From contig JAUJYZ010001545.1 of the NCBI GenBank assembly GCA_033675265.1, positions 331,501 through 395,500 on the forward strand: DNA of 64,000 nt, in the 5' to 3' direction. Positions 1 through 48,417 of this stretch are shown piece after piece. This stretch comes from Actinostola sp. cb2023 (lineage: Eukaryota; Cnidaria; Anthozoa; Actiniaria; Actinostolidae). Position 1 is the first letter of the stretch, and every line of letters begins with the position of its first letter. Both the position numbers and the translations under genes were made by a program. The notes beneath the pieces were generated by a model, which worked only from the letters and a program-made list of their open reading frames with translations, searched no databases and was not told the origin of the DNA.

Positions 1-400
1 ATTAATAGGACTATAATCACCATCAAAAATATCATCATCATCACTATCATCATTTCCATCATCATCATCATGGCGACGGGTGTCCATCAACATCATTTAT
101 ACATATCAGTCATCATCATCATCCAACATTAATAGGACTATAATCACAATCAAAAATATCATCATTTCCATCAACATCATCATCACCACTATCATCACCA
201 CCACTATCATCATCATCATCATCAAGGCGACGGTGTCCATCAACATCATTTATACACATCAATCAGTCATCATCATCCAACATTAATAGGACTATAATCA
301 TCATCAAAAATATCATCACTTCCACTGATCAACATCATCATCATCATGGCGACGGTGTCCATCATCATCAGTCAACATCATCATCATCCATGACAACTAT
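1..400. repeat. CATCAT-rich minisatellite (intron after exon 29)
   Basis: Three imperfect units of about 130 bp built from CATCAT blocks, each with the words GGCGACGG, GTGTCCATCA and ACATTAATAGGACTATAATC. It continues beyond the left edge. Confidence 0.85.
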
Positions 401-407
401 CACTTAC

Positions 408-36680
<36,273 letters not shown>

Positions 36681-37190
36681 TTCTGGCCCTAGATATACTC
36701 ATGACGAAGCCCTACAGCTGCTAGTAGCTTATTGAATAGCTGGTAGTAGTAAATAAGTAGCATATATTTCAAATATTTCAATTTTTCTTCCCAACTTTGC
36801 CTTGAGGCTTGAACTTGAACAACCCAGCAATACTAGGGCCCAGTCCCTTACGTTCGACAAGGATTCAATAATACTGCGCATACGTGGTACAATTGGTAAA
36901 CTGCGCAAAATTAATGCCAAATTTCGTGAAAAAGAATTAGACTTCCAGTCACTAAGTTTGTGGGTATCTTATGCAGGAAAGTTCTTCTCTCGCCGGCTCT
37001 CGTCTCTCTGGCCTAGCGTTTCTCTCAAGCGGCTTTGCGGCGAAAAGGGGGCGTAGGGTACGCTGGGGCTCTGGTACCCAAGTGTAGGCGTAGGGCTTCC
37101 CTTGATAACAATGACCGCCTGAAGACTCTGAAAACCACGCGGCACACGTCACTAGTTACGTCACGCGGAGACGGTACGGATTGATTCAAA
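36681..37190 (-). promoter_or_regulatory. Putative 5' UTR and promoter region of OSBPL1A
   Basis: About 500 nt upstream of the start codon. The sequence becomes GC-richer with many CpG between 36.95 and 37.16 kb, unlike the AT-rich introns. No TATA box is obvious. The assignment rests only on position and composition. Confidence 0.35.
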
Positions 37191-37194
37191 ACCT

Positions 37195-37470
37195 TCAGAA
37201 AACATCACGGTCACGGCACGGACACGGCACTACACGGACACGACACGGATGGCACGGACATAGCCCGGCTCCCCCGCAGACGCTTAATACATCACGGTCA
37301 CGGCACGGACACGGCACTACACGGACACGGATGGCACGGACATAGCCCGGCTCCCCCGCAGACGCTTAATACATCACGGTCACGGCACGGACACGGCACT
37401 ACACGGACACGGATGGCACGGACATAGCCCGGCTCCCCCGCAGACGCTTAATACATCACGGTCACGACAC
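37195..37470. repeat. 82-87-bp GC-rich minisatellite upstream of OSBPL1A
   Basis: Three units and a partial unit with CATCACGGTCACGGCACGG and ATAGCCCGGCTCCCCCGCAG, rich in ACGG and CpG words, 0.5-0.8 kb upstream of the start codon. Confidence 0.93.
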
Positions 37471-38145
37471 GGACAGGTCATGGCACGTCCGTTTCGTATT
37501 TTTTTCACAGTCATACGAAATCTGCTCTATACTTTTCACTTCCATTCTCATCAGTCATATTCTGCTTTTTTATGTTTCCTTCAAATACACTTCCCATTTC
37601 CCATCTCTGTACACCGAGTTCCTTCACGCTGTAACGGACACGTATGCTATTTCGTCCCACGCGGTCATAAAGCGTTGCGTGACGAAAAACCCCGCTTTTT
37701 CCCCGTGGGGGTGGGGTCGGGGTGAGTAACCTACACATTCGCCATTTCAAATTTAGGAATTAGGAAGCATAACCATGCTTGTGGGACGGAATAAATATAG
37801 ACTGCGAACAGGGGAGGGGGAGTGGGGGTGGGGGTTTTGGAACTAAATGCTCGTCGGAAATTTTCAAAAAAAACCCTAAAAGATACCGGAAGTGTTTTTA
37901 TTTTAATGGGCGCGTAGTTTTTTTAACCCCTATAAGATACCATACATAAGTGATGAAACAGCTCGGTAACGCACAGTTTGCGGGGTACGCGTTTAGTAGT
38001 TGATTAAAACACTGTTGACATGTATCCTGGTTACCTGACTATCCCAAAGTAAGAGGGAGGTTCAAGATTTTAATTTCATACCCTAAAAGATACCTAATCG
38101 CTTATTTTAACCCCCAAAAGATACAACGAGCATCCCCCGGGGGGC

Positions 38146-38480
38146 ACTAAGGGTATTTTTGGGTAGGGGTGTGCCGCGGACACCTCAAAACCCTGACCCT
38201 ATCCCAGACCAAAAATTTTGATTTTCCATACCCTATCCCAGACTAAAGCTTAAAAATGTATACCCTATCCCAGATTGAAAGCGTGCTAAAGGGATATGTA
38301 AACTGATAGCGACTGATAGTGGCGTTATTGCGGAAACCATACCCTATACCAGACCAAAACGTACCCGATCCCAGCCTATAAAGGCAAAAAATGATACCCT
38401 ACCCCAGACCTGGGAGCTCAAAAACCATACCCTACCCGCGGCACATACCCGTATAGCGTACATAGGGAAGTACCCCGCCA
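38146..38480 (+). mobile_element. TACCCTA-rich interspersed repeat, copy 1
   Basis: About 330 bp of ATACCCTATCCCAGAC words, bounded by GGTAGGGGTGTGCCGCGG and the partly inverse CCCGCGGCACATACCCGTA. A second copy lies at 50419-50790. It ends in a C-run. Confidence 0.75.
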
Positions 38481-38637
38481 TCCCCCCCCCCCCCCCCACC
38501 CCACCGGGGAGCATCCCCGATACTTTTATATGGGAGTCGATCACCCCCCGGGAGAAAAGAGGGACAGACTGTTCACAGTCTAGAATAAATATGATGCAGT
38601 AATATTATCTCTTTATAAACGAATATCATAAATTGCA

Positions 38638-39380
38638 ACAAGACGCTCAATGAGCGTACACTCGGGCTTATGACAAGGACAATGTCAGTTGCGTGAGGAG
38701 AGACCTGACAATGACTGACAGTTGCGTGACGAGGGAGACTGTATATACATGTATGTGTCGAGTTCATTTGATTTGCCTTTGACTTTGAGTTCATTTGATT
38801 ACCTTTTGACTTTGAGTTCAATTGATTTGATTTTGATGAGTTCGTGTAAAGGCCCCCTCTCTAGCTTCAGATCCCGAAACGTCGAGTTTGGAATCGAGTT
38901 CGAGTTCGGGTTCGAGTTACGGTTCGAACGTCGAATAAAACAAGGACATCTTCTTCAATACAATATCATTTCTCTGACGTCATGACAATCAGTGACAGTT
39001 GAGTGACGAGGGAGACTATGAGTCGGATGAGTACGAACATGATACGTCTTGAGGTTGCATACGACAGTCAGGCAGCAAGCAAAGCGATATTAGCTATCTA
39101 AACAAAATCTACTGAAAAATCAAACCCTTGCTCTCTAGCTTCAGAGACATAATACGAAGCTGCTCAGTAACGGATTATTAACGACATGTTGCTTTCAAAA
39201 CTAAGATTCATAATCTACTTGAGTCCTGTGTGTCGTTTGTCTTTTCTTATCTGCTGAGTAATCTTGAAACTCGATACGATTAAATACGTCGCATACTTTC
39301 GTCATTCTTGAGCCGAAAAAAACTACTACTACCGAAAAACGCATTTTATAACTCGGGCTTCCTTCGGAAGAGCCCGAGTA
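38638..39380 (+). mobile_element. Terminal-hairpin repeat family, full-length copy A
   Basis: Starts ACAAGACGCTCAATGAGCGT (a 7-bp hairpin) and ends in the hairpin CTCGGGCTTCCTTCGGAAGA. Internal words are GACAATGACTGACAGTTGCG and CGAGTTCGGGTTCGAGTT. No ORF of note. Class unknown. Confidence 0.75.
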
Positions 39381-40726
39381 ATTAGTAACAATTACACTCG
39401 GTACGTGCACATATCTCACAAAGGTTATCAATTACAAATAAAGCTTGGTTGCTTTATCGATGCTTTTAATCGGTAAGCGTCAGGATAGTCAATTAAAGGA
39501 TCTTGAACTGTTGTTCTTTACGGGTTGGATTAAGACGATTACGGTTTTCAGTACTCCATCAAAGATTAGAATACACTCGAACTCTCTATCTAATAGCCGG
39601 CCACCTCAACACAACAATCACTTCTATAGGAACAACACTCAACGGCCAAGGTTTGGTCCAGGCCACCAGCAAGCTCATACATTTATTCGTTATTGAAACC
39701 TCTACACAACGGCCACAGAATATTGTGTTCTGAGATGGCCGTTTTGGAGGAGGCCAGGTTTGACTACAGTCACTAATAGTGATGAATTTTGGGAGGAGCG
39801 CATGGCGAGTAAATTAAGACATTAATGGTCGCCCTGATAGAGACGACAGCGCATGGTAGAGACTTGCATGTGGTCGCTAGTCAGTGGTTCCAAACCGGTC
39901 GTGCTCATTCATGAAAGGAGATCGCTTACAGGAGGTGGTCGATAAAGACACTGTTCTATGTTATTCTCTCTCAGCTTCGACGAATGAATTCAGTTCATGT
40001 TTTGAAGTGTGTTGGTCGGTCATGAAAACACGTGTAAACAAAGGATGGTCGTTTTAATTGAAAGATTTTTCCAGCGTTTTTAGTTTGCCAAAGACGAAGG
40101 TGACGTAGCCGCTTACGTAGAGCGCTGTTCTTATGTTGTCTTCGGGTCATTGATCAGATTATATCACAATGAAATATTAGACCGTAAGTTGTTCATCAAT
40201 TCGCGTATTAGGTGTATTAGTACATAAAGCTACATAGCGCAATCATCGATCGTACTATGTATAGTCGAATCAGTATATGTTGCAACAGTTCCCATTAAAC
40301 AATGAAGCTACATCCCAATTATCTAGTACAACGTTGTCATAATCTTTCTGAGGAATTCATGTCCTTTTCCAGTTCATCTTGATTGAGAATATTCACTTTT
40401 TTTGACTTGCAGCAATATGGTGTCGTGTACAGGGCAATCAATGAAGTAAATGAGGCAATACAAACGCCAATAAAAAACGATCGCGCGATAGAGCTACATA
40501 TATTATTAGCTTCCTGGCGGCGGTATTATAGTGGATAGCGCTAGTTTAAGTTAAAGTTAGAAAAATCCTTATCCAGTTGAATGTATTCGATACCAGGCAT
40601 CAACTTATCCACTGGACAAGGATTTAATTATACAAGGGATAGCGCTATCAGCTCTTATTAAACAACCTGAACTTGAAATTGATAACGATGATACACGAGA
40701 ATGCGCGTCGAAATTTTTTCCGCAGT
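39381..40726. other. Intergenic, no gene recognised
   Basis: Mixed unique sequence. One inverted repeat at about 40533-40650 (GGATAGCGCTA against TAGCGCTATC, AAATCCTTATCCAGT inside). Short open frames show no coding pattern. Confidence 0.5.
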
Positions 40727-41722
40727 TCACAGGCCTACTGAAGAGTCAGATTCCTCGCCACAGGAATCAAGGATCAACGGCCCTTGTCCCTTGAAACTAG
40801 CAGAGCTAGACTGTCTAGTTAAACTAGCGCGTCTAAAAACCATCGTTACGCTAGTGCAGGAATCCTCAGCAGGAATATCGCTCATTCGGTACAGCAAGTT
40901 TTGTGCGCGATGAATCTTCATGTCATATACCTCAAGACTATCCTCTAGTTCCAAGACTCGAGTTTCTAGCTCTCCTTCACGTGTCTCAGCTTTAACAGCT
41001 CTTTGCGTTGCCGAATGCAGCAGTTTTTCTAAACAACATATCCTACTTTCTCTTTGTTGTCGGTGATGTACATTCAACTCCAAACCTTTGACTCTGTCGG
41101 CGATAGTTCCAATGCGTTCTTGCAGTCCCCTGATAGAGTTTGCCGACGTCTGCACCCGTGTTTTTAATTTGGCAATCTTGTCATCCAGGTCGAATATCTT
41201 TGCACGTATTGTTTTGTACCTTGGTTGCAACTCGGTGGTTTTATTTCTGGATGAAAAGTCCTTGGAGGTTAATTGCTGTATGGGAGTTCCCAACAGCGCG
41301 CATTTGGTATCATTACGCTTCGATACGTCCCTCGCTTGTGAACTAGACGAATTCTTGTCCTCTTTAGGGTTGCGCACTGGCTCGCTGTGTGATACCGTAA
41401 TTCCGGGCGTAAGTGGACATTTGTCCCATGACCTTCTGTTGTCATTATTCCTGCTGATGTCCGATCGTAAGAACTTCGAGTCGCCTCCATACCTTGCCAA
41501 AGAAGCTGTACGCAAGAGCTTATCGTCACTAACAATGTACCAGCGGTTGACCTGACTTCGAAGACGAAAACCGAAGGCTTTCTTCAACCTCTCCTCGGGC
41601 CCTCCTATCAAACTCTCTCTTGCTTCACGTAGCTTTTTCTCTGCGAGTCGAAGGCTTTTCTTCAATTCTACAACCTTTGCTCTGACTTGCTCCAGCCTTG
41701 AGGAATCCCAATGCGCTCGCAT
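40727..41722 (-). CDS. Coiled-coil protein of unknown function
   Basis: 331 codons from the ATG at 41722; the frame stays open upstream to 41998, so an upstream exon or earlier start is possible. Two helical blocks are rich in Lys, Glu and Leu in heptad spacing: residues 5-55 (QVRAKVVELKKSLRLAEKKL) and about 180-280 (KIFDLDDKIAKLKTRV, LETRVLELEDSLEVYDMKI). A Ser-, Asn- and Lys-rich linker joins them. No signal peptide, membrane segment or known domain is seen. The length and the non-repetitive composition, unlike the shadow ORFs around it, favour a real gene. It is minus strand, between the OSBPL1A upstream region and the GPCR. No clear poly(A) signal found. Confidence 0.6.
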   Translation of the reverse strand: MRAHWDSSRLEQVRAKVVELKKSLRLAEKKLREARESLIGGPEERLKKAFGFRLRSQVNRWYIVSDDKLLRTASLARYGGDSKFLRSDISRNNDNRRSWDKCPLTPGITVSHSEPVRNPKEDKNSSSSQARDVSKRNDTKCALLGTPIQQLTSKDFSSRNKTTELQPRYKTIRAKIFDLDDKIAKLKTRVQTSANSIRGLQERIGTIADRVKGLELNVHHRQQRESRICCLEKLLHSATQRAVKAETREGELETRVLELEDSLEVYDMKIHRAQNLLYRMSDIPAEDSCTSVTMVFRRASLTRQSSSASFKGQGPLILDSCGEESDSSVGL

Positions 41723-42444
41723 GATGAGCGTTTCGATGTAAGAACTTCGTTCATCCAGTTCTATAGCTTGTGTGCGGCTCGAAAACCGGCTATTGAACTT
41801 ATTAATGCAGAGATACGAGAGACGGAATGATTGTTGGGTGAAAGTTCTAGACCTGTGTGTTAATCCTGTGTGGCTGCCCTCCAGTGTTGAGAGAACAATA
41901 CCATTTGTGATGAACAATTGTGCAACTACTTGTGGAAATGCAGATGTCAAAATGGTGTTGCTTACACAAAACAAACACCGCTTTGCATCGAATAACAATA
42001 AACACGGTCTGCTTAAAATAGAGTTACGTATGTAATTTCTTTTGCAACCGGGAAATTAATGGAGAAGTTACAAATGAATAAACAATGCCGGAGTAACGGA
42101 CGGACGGACGAACGGTAAGAGATAAGTTAGCTGTGGATAGCAGGATGGATGAATGGACGACATATTGAATGGTTTTAAAACGTTGAACGGGAAGAATTGA
42201 TGGATAAATAATTGTCTCGAGCATGAATTGATGGATGGGTGGATGAAGAGTGTCTGGTTTATATTTCCGCACAGCTATAGCTATTGAAAAAGCGCGCCAC
42301 CAACTCGACTGTGAACTAAATCTATCAGGAAGGAAATATTAATGCGCGTTTTGTATTATTTTTCCTTGTAGAAATTTCAGCGTGAATAACAATGATCATG
42401 CATGCAGTTAACAATAGAAAGTAAAGCAAAAAGAGATAAAATAA

Positions 42445-43162
42445 TTGAATTAAAGATGGAATAATGGAAAAATGGAAGGATAGAAGGATGAAAGGATGGA
42501 AGAATGGAAGGAGGGAAGAATGGAAGGATGGAAGGATGGAAGAATGGAAGGATGGAAGAATGGAAGGACGGAAGAATGGAAGGATGGAAGAATGGAAGAA
42601 TGGAAGAATGGAAGGATCGAAGGATAGAAGGATGGAACAATGGAAGGATGGAACAATGGAAAGATGGAAGGATGGAAGAATGGAAGGATCGAAGGATGGA
42701 AGAATGGAAGGATGGAAGGATGGAAGGATGGAAGGATGGAAGGATGGAAGGATGGAAGAATGGAAGGATGGAAGGATGGAAGGATGGAAGAATGGAAGGA
42801 TGGAAGGATGGAAGGATGGAAGGATGGAAGAATGGAAGGACGGAAGAATGGAAGGATGGAAGAATGGAAGAATGGAAGGATCGAGGGATAGAAGTATGGA
42901 ACAATGGAAGGATGGAACAATGGAAAGATGGAAGGATGGAAGAATGGAAGGATCGAAGGATGGAAGAATGGAAGGATCGAAGGATGGAAAGATGGAAGAA
43001 TGGAAGGATGGAAGAATGGAAGGATGGAAGGATGGAAGGATGGAAGGATGGTAGGATGGAAGGATGGAAGGATGGAAGGATGGAAGGATGGAAGGATGGA
43101 AGGATGGAAGGATGGAAGGATGGAAGGATGGAAGGATGGAAGGATGGAAGGATGGAAGGATC
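42445..43162. repeat. (GGAT/GGAA)n array
   Basis: Repeated TGGAAGGATGGAAGAATGG units with internal larger duplications (the GGAACAATGGAAAGATGG block occurs at 42.65 and 42.91 kb). Intergenic. Confidence 0.95.
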
Positions 43163-44434
43163 GACAATAATATTAAACCGCTCTTTGTACCAAAAGCAAC
43201 AAAATATATAACAATTAAGTAAACACTGAATGTTTAATTATCATTAATTATATCCCGTTCTATGCCTGATTTTTTAGCAAAATCGTTGGAGCTAAAGCAA
43301 TCGTTGGAACTAATTTCAGTGCTTAATTTTGCCAGTGGCCTTCATGCGGCCGTGGTTTAGCTCCAACGATTTTGCTGAAACTTGGTCGACAGATTATGAA
43401 TTATGTCAATCTAAAGTGATTCCAAAACTTTCATCCAAAAAAAACGGACACATTTTTCGTACGATCCAATTAATTTTATCCAAAACATCGAAGTTTACTT
43501 TTTTTTTTAATGTTCTGCAGTGCAATCGAATTATATTGTATTATAGGTGAATGATAGCGGCTAATAGTTGTCAATGTTTTATGGCAATTGCCTGCCTCGT
43601 CCCCAGGCGCCTCCACGGAACCGGAGCCGGAAAACCGCTCCGCGCTCGGAAGTCTCCGACTTTTTCCGAATCCGGTCCCGGTTCCGTGGAGGCGCCTGGG
43701 GACGAGGCAGGGCAATTGCATAAAAGCAGAGGAAGTATAAATGACCCATGCAAAGTTTGTCATAGACGAGTGCGCCGAGAATTATAACGGAGTCACCTAA
43801 GTAAGTTGGTCAGTAAGTGAAGGGGGAGGAGAGGGGTGCGTATTTCCAATTTTGTATGAAAGGGTGGGCGCTTATTCGAGCCAATATGGTATTCAGTTAC
43901 CTTTTGACTGACGTCATTTTCTCATTAGAAAGCCGAACGGCATAGCGTATCAAGTGATCCTACAGTAGACCCCATAGTGAGGCGTAGTAGCCTTAGGCTA
44001 GACAACACCTCACGTGTTGAGGAGAAAACAGATTTAGTCTAGCCAAGAATGTTTGGGTTTATATGATAGAAACGGTCGACTCACGTATGATTACATCTAT
44101 TACAAACTATTACTATTAAGGGATCGCTATAAGGATGGGTTTTATTAGTTTAAATTTTATGGTACGAGGTGGCCAAGTGGGTACTCTTTCATCAAGTGAA
44201 TGATTGTAGCCAGTTTTGCATGTCGTTCAAGTACTTAAAATGGGTGTGTGCCGCCTGCCAATTCCATGTTGTTGCTGCGGTATTTTTCCGATCCCCGTTT
44301 TGCATTTTTATTGCAAATTAATATTATCATAGTATCAGATTCTAGTAGTTGATTGTTTTAGCAGATCCGATTTTAGTAGATTTCATTCGTTTCACAATTT
44401 TACAGTTATAATATCATCTACTATTATTTAGGGT
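43163..44434. other. Intergenic, no gene recognised
   Basis: Contains an inverted repeat with CGTTGGAGCTAAA and TTTAGCTCCAACG (43285-43372) and the MITE at 43583-43719. The rest shows nothing recognisable. Confidence 0.5.
43583..43719. mobile_element. GC-rich MITE
   Basis: GCAATTGCCTGCCTCGTCCC against GGGACGAGGCAGGGCAATTG. Arms of about 50 nt include AGGCGCCTCCACGGAACCGG. Confidence 0.75.
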
Positions 44435-44439
44435 TTATT

Positions 44440-44576
44440 TCTTCATCATTATTATTATTATTATTATTATTATATTATTATTATTATTATTATTATTACT
44501 ATTATTATTATTATTACTATTATTATTATTATTATTATTATCTCTTATTTGTAATTTGTTTTGAGGAATAAAGTTA

Positions 44577-44652
<76 letters not shown>

Positions 44653-44665
44653 CATTATTATTCCT
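44440..44665. repeat. (ATT)n microsatellite
   Basis: Two ATT runs separated by about 45 nt of unique sequence. Confidence 0.95.
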
Positions 44666-44699
44666 TGTAATGTGCATTAAAAAGGAAAGGAAAAGAGAT

Positions 44700-46050
44700 G
44701 TACGTCAAAAAGTCTGGACAATCGACGAATTTGGAAATGGTTCTATCATGATTATTATATAGGTATATCCGTGGGGTTGGGTTATCATTTGGGGAAGGGC
44801 TTGGTGGTTTAACCTAGCAGGGGACTTCGTGTCCTATTGTTATTCTACCCAGTGTAATTGTTATACTGAATCTGTAAATAAATAAATAAATATCAAAAAT
44901 ACATGGCGTAGCAATTTCAATACAGCAAATGTATGGCAGAAACCGGGGCAGAAATCGTGTTTTTCTAAATTTTCGCCTTACTAGATCTCACAGCTGCTCA
45001 GAATCTTTTCCAATATCGTTTTTTGAAGAAAGCCAAGGATTGTACGTCAAAAAATCTGGACAATCGATGAATTTGGAAATGGTTCTATCAAAAGTACATG
45101 GGCATGGCGTAGCAATTTCTGATACAGCCAAATGTATGGCAGAGTCGTGTTTTTCAATTTTTTTTGCCTTACTAGATCTTGCAGCTGCTCAGAATCTTTT
45201 CCAAAATCGTTTTTTTGAAGAAAGCCAAGGTTTGTACGTCAAAAAATTTGGACAATCGCAGGAGCCCATTAGTAATGGGTTCCTGACAATCGACGAATTT
45301 GGAGATGGTTGTACTGCAAAATTGGTTGTATCAAAATTGCATAACGTACAGTAAAACCCCGCATATAAGAACCTGGGTTTTAAGAACCTGTTATAGGCTA
45401 AGATTGCCCATTTAGACCTCCTTTACATAAGAACCTATTTTAGCCTAAAATTTGAAAAGGTTCTTATTTTATGATTTACTATTTAGGAATTAAAATCTGA
45501 TGAAATAAAAAAAGTTCTACCAGGCCGGCAATGAAAATGAGTCAGATCCCCTGCAATGTCATTTCACATGTATAGATACACTCTAACGTTAACAGTCACT
45601 GTACACACAATTCCCTCTTTTCAGCGAGAGATTAACTTACTATCAACGACAATATCAACTGACAGAGTCTACCACAATTTTTTTCTTAAGAAAATAAGAA
45701 CCTCTTTAAGAACCTAACTAGTCTAATTTCCCAGTAAGCACCAATTATATAAGAACCTTTTAGGGCTAACTTGAAAAATACAGGTTCTTATATGCGGGGT
45801 TTTACTGTAGCGCAAATTACTAATATGGGAAAAATCAATTTTTCCTGATTTTTCGCCTTATTAGATGTTGCAGCTGCTCAGAATCCGTTGTGCGTCAAAA
45901 AATCTGGACAATCCACAAATTTGGAGATGGTTGTATTAAAATTGCATAACGTAGCAAATGTCAATACAGTAAATATATGGGAGAAATCGATTTTCCCTGA
46001 TTTTTAGCTTTATTTGATGATTTTACAGTGAATGTATGGTTTGGCTGCAT
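44700..46050 (+). repeat. Degenerate ~190-bp tandem repeat, split by a MITE
   Basis: Units near 44.70, 44.90, 45.09 and 45.84 kb share TACGTCAAAAAATCTGGACA, CAATTTCAATACAGC and GCAGCTGCTCAGAATC. A Tc1/mariner-type MITE interrupts at 45349-45807. Confidence 0.8.
45349..45807. mobile_element. 459-bp Tc1/mariner-type MITE
   Basis: TA on both sides and inverted ends CAGTAAAACCCCGCATATAA. It inserted in a ~190-bp tandem repeat. No coding capacity. Confidence 0.8.
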
Positions 46051-46378
46051 GGTACCAGTCCCCTGCTCGTTTTGGTAATGGCTAATTTATTGCGGCAAAC
46101 TTTTCTAATCAAGACATTCTTTAGGCCTGCATATACGTGTGAGCAGTTATTTCGTTCTTAGTCTTGATTGATACGCTAGTTTCGAGTGCAATTTGGAATA
46201 AATTTGAACGAGTGGGAGTGAGCTCTTTGAATTAAAACCCACTCGTTCAAATTTATTCTAAATTTCACGAGAAAATACTAATGGTTTAATTTACTGAAAA
46301 AGACAAAATTCTAAGACAACAAACCCAACGCGCGCTCTATGGCGTCAAGGTAGCTAGTAGCGCGCACACTTCAACTAA

Positions 46379-46542
46379 AATTTTAGACTTGCTCCAAGTC
46401 TCGTTCGTTTTTCCCCTCGCGAAGTACGCTGCTTGGGCTACCTGATCCTTCCTGTTCGCTCCCCTCCCCTCCGTCCACCACAGGAAGCCCAAGCAGCGTA
46501 CGCCGCGAGGGGAAAAAAGAGCGAGAGCAAGTCTACTAAAAT
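46379..46542. mobile_element. MITE
   Basis: TTTTAGACTTGCTCCAAGTC opposes AGCAAGTCTACTAAAA. Inner arms are CCTCGCGAAGTACGCTGCTT and AAGCAGCGTACGCCGCGAGG. Confidence 0.7.
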
Positions 46543-48301
46543 TTCTGATTCAAAAAGACAATTATCATGTTTTCTACACCCGGCAAAGTCGAGGAAACGC
46601 GGTAGTCAGTACACTGACGAAAAAACATTAGTGTGGACGGGTGAAAACGATTCGATAACGCTTATTACTGAGTTTTATTGTAGTTTTCTTGAATTTTTAT
46701 ATTTTACCTTCTATTGTGAAAAGTATTGAGACTCTAATGCGTTTTTAATTATTATTATTATTATTATTATGTGTGCAAAGCTTTTGTTACGTTTTCGATA
46801 AAATAAAAATGGAGCTAGGCTTTCGAAAACGCATTAGTGTGGGCGGGGCTTGAGTTTAACGACATACAGTATGTGTTTGAGTGAATGGCCAATATAATAT
46901 TTCCAGAACAAACAAGTTGTTTTCCAATTTCTGATGCGTAATATTGCCAGTTTTATCAACAACTGTAAACTTGACCAATATAACGACATACACATTCTCG
47001 TTTCATTCAAAATAGACAAACGACTTTGAACCAACTATCAGTTGTCATTCAGCTGATACTATACTACGGCTCCGAATTAATTACAAAAATAATGACCACA
47101 AGACCATATACAATAGCATGTTGCTGCAGTAGAAGACGGTTTCTCCGATACTGAGTTACCGGCCCGGGGGCGAAGGGTGTTGACTCAAGAGCATGCACGT
47201 CGGCCCTGAAAAGAAGTTTTCAATTCAACTGAGGAACTATCAATAAATTAATAAACATCTTTGCTGAAAAACGTGCGAGTCAAAACTCAGACAAAACTAC
47301 TCCGGCACCGCTGATTAATATTTTAGGGAGTTTACTGATCGAAACTATCTCATGAGTACGGACGTTTTCGTTCCGTTGTATTTGACTTTTTTTGTGCTTC
47401 TTTACTGTAGATAAACTAAGACGTACTGCTTGTCAGTTAATACTTTAAACTACGTGAATCATTCATTATTTAAAACCTTTTTCGTTCGTTCAAAACCGGG
47501 AAAAATATCTATTAGCTATAAATATTACGTTTGAACATCCTAAGTGTTTTTAGATAACAATCAAGCCGTCTTCTTTCATCTTATCATGGTTTAAACTTTG
47601 GAAGTTATGAAAAAACATCCAGCAGTCGTTGCAACGTCGGCTGATTGTGATTCATCGATTTAAGCGGATTATATAAACTTTACAAGTGACTTTATTTCAG
47701 TACAAAATAATGGGATACCCGCTGTTAAACTACTGAGTATAACTGGATGGGTTAAGACGCTTTCACGGTCAATTTAGAAATGTTTCAACGCCGAGAAACT
47801 TAATCAGTTTCTAGCTTATTTTTATCAGGTATTTGCGAAGCCATTCTAATGGCAAAGATATTGCGGCGGTAAAACCATTTAAATATTTCTATTTTGGCTG
47901 TCAATTTAAATTGGCACTTTGGGGATTTTTGACACGTATTCAAAAATATAGTCATTCGTTTTAACAGAAGCTTGTTTATTGTATTTTCTGTTTCATTTAT
48001 TCTTTCGATCTCCAGTGAGTCTATTTGTGCCTCTTTTCTTCGCATACACGTCTATGAATACTTCTGTATTTACATCCTTCGTTATTCTTACTTATTTGCG
48101 TAGTGACTACTCTAGAAATCTTCGTGATTACTTATCTGCATCAGTACCTAGGTGATATACATCTATTTTGCATTCTCTTCCGTTTCCAGTTCGTAAAACG
48201 TCCGTGTGAGTTCATTTTCGCCAGTAATTTTGCCAGTTTTTCCCCCGCCGTAAAAACAACAACACAACGCTACATGAAAAATAGGTTCCTCTGTTTTCAA
48301 T
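46543..48301. other. Intergenic, no gene recognised
   Basis: AT-rich unique sequence with one short ATT run near 46.75 kb. No ORF with coding character and no repeat family seen. Confidence 0.5.
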
Positions 48302-48307
48302 TTTATT
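48302..48307 (-). terminator. Candidate poly(A) signal of the GPCR gene
   Basis: AATAAA on the minus strand about 110 nt after the stop codon. Confidence 0.45.
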
Positions 48308-48417
48308 CTAAAATAAAACACACTTTGCTTTGAAGCATTATTCATTTATGTTAACCGTAGGTCCAGCTGTGCACTAATAACCGGATACAGTATCAAGAGG
48401 TTGTAGACTGAATAACT

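Noticed and set aside
42325..43211. Proline/serine-rich and Glu-Gly-Trp-Lys repeat ORFs
   Set aside because: Composition of the GGAT/GGAA array, open on both strands.
43551..43787. Arg/Gly/Pro-rich ORFs on both strands
   Set aside because: Produced by the GC-rich MITE palindrome.
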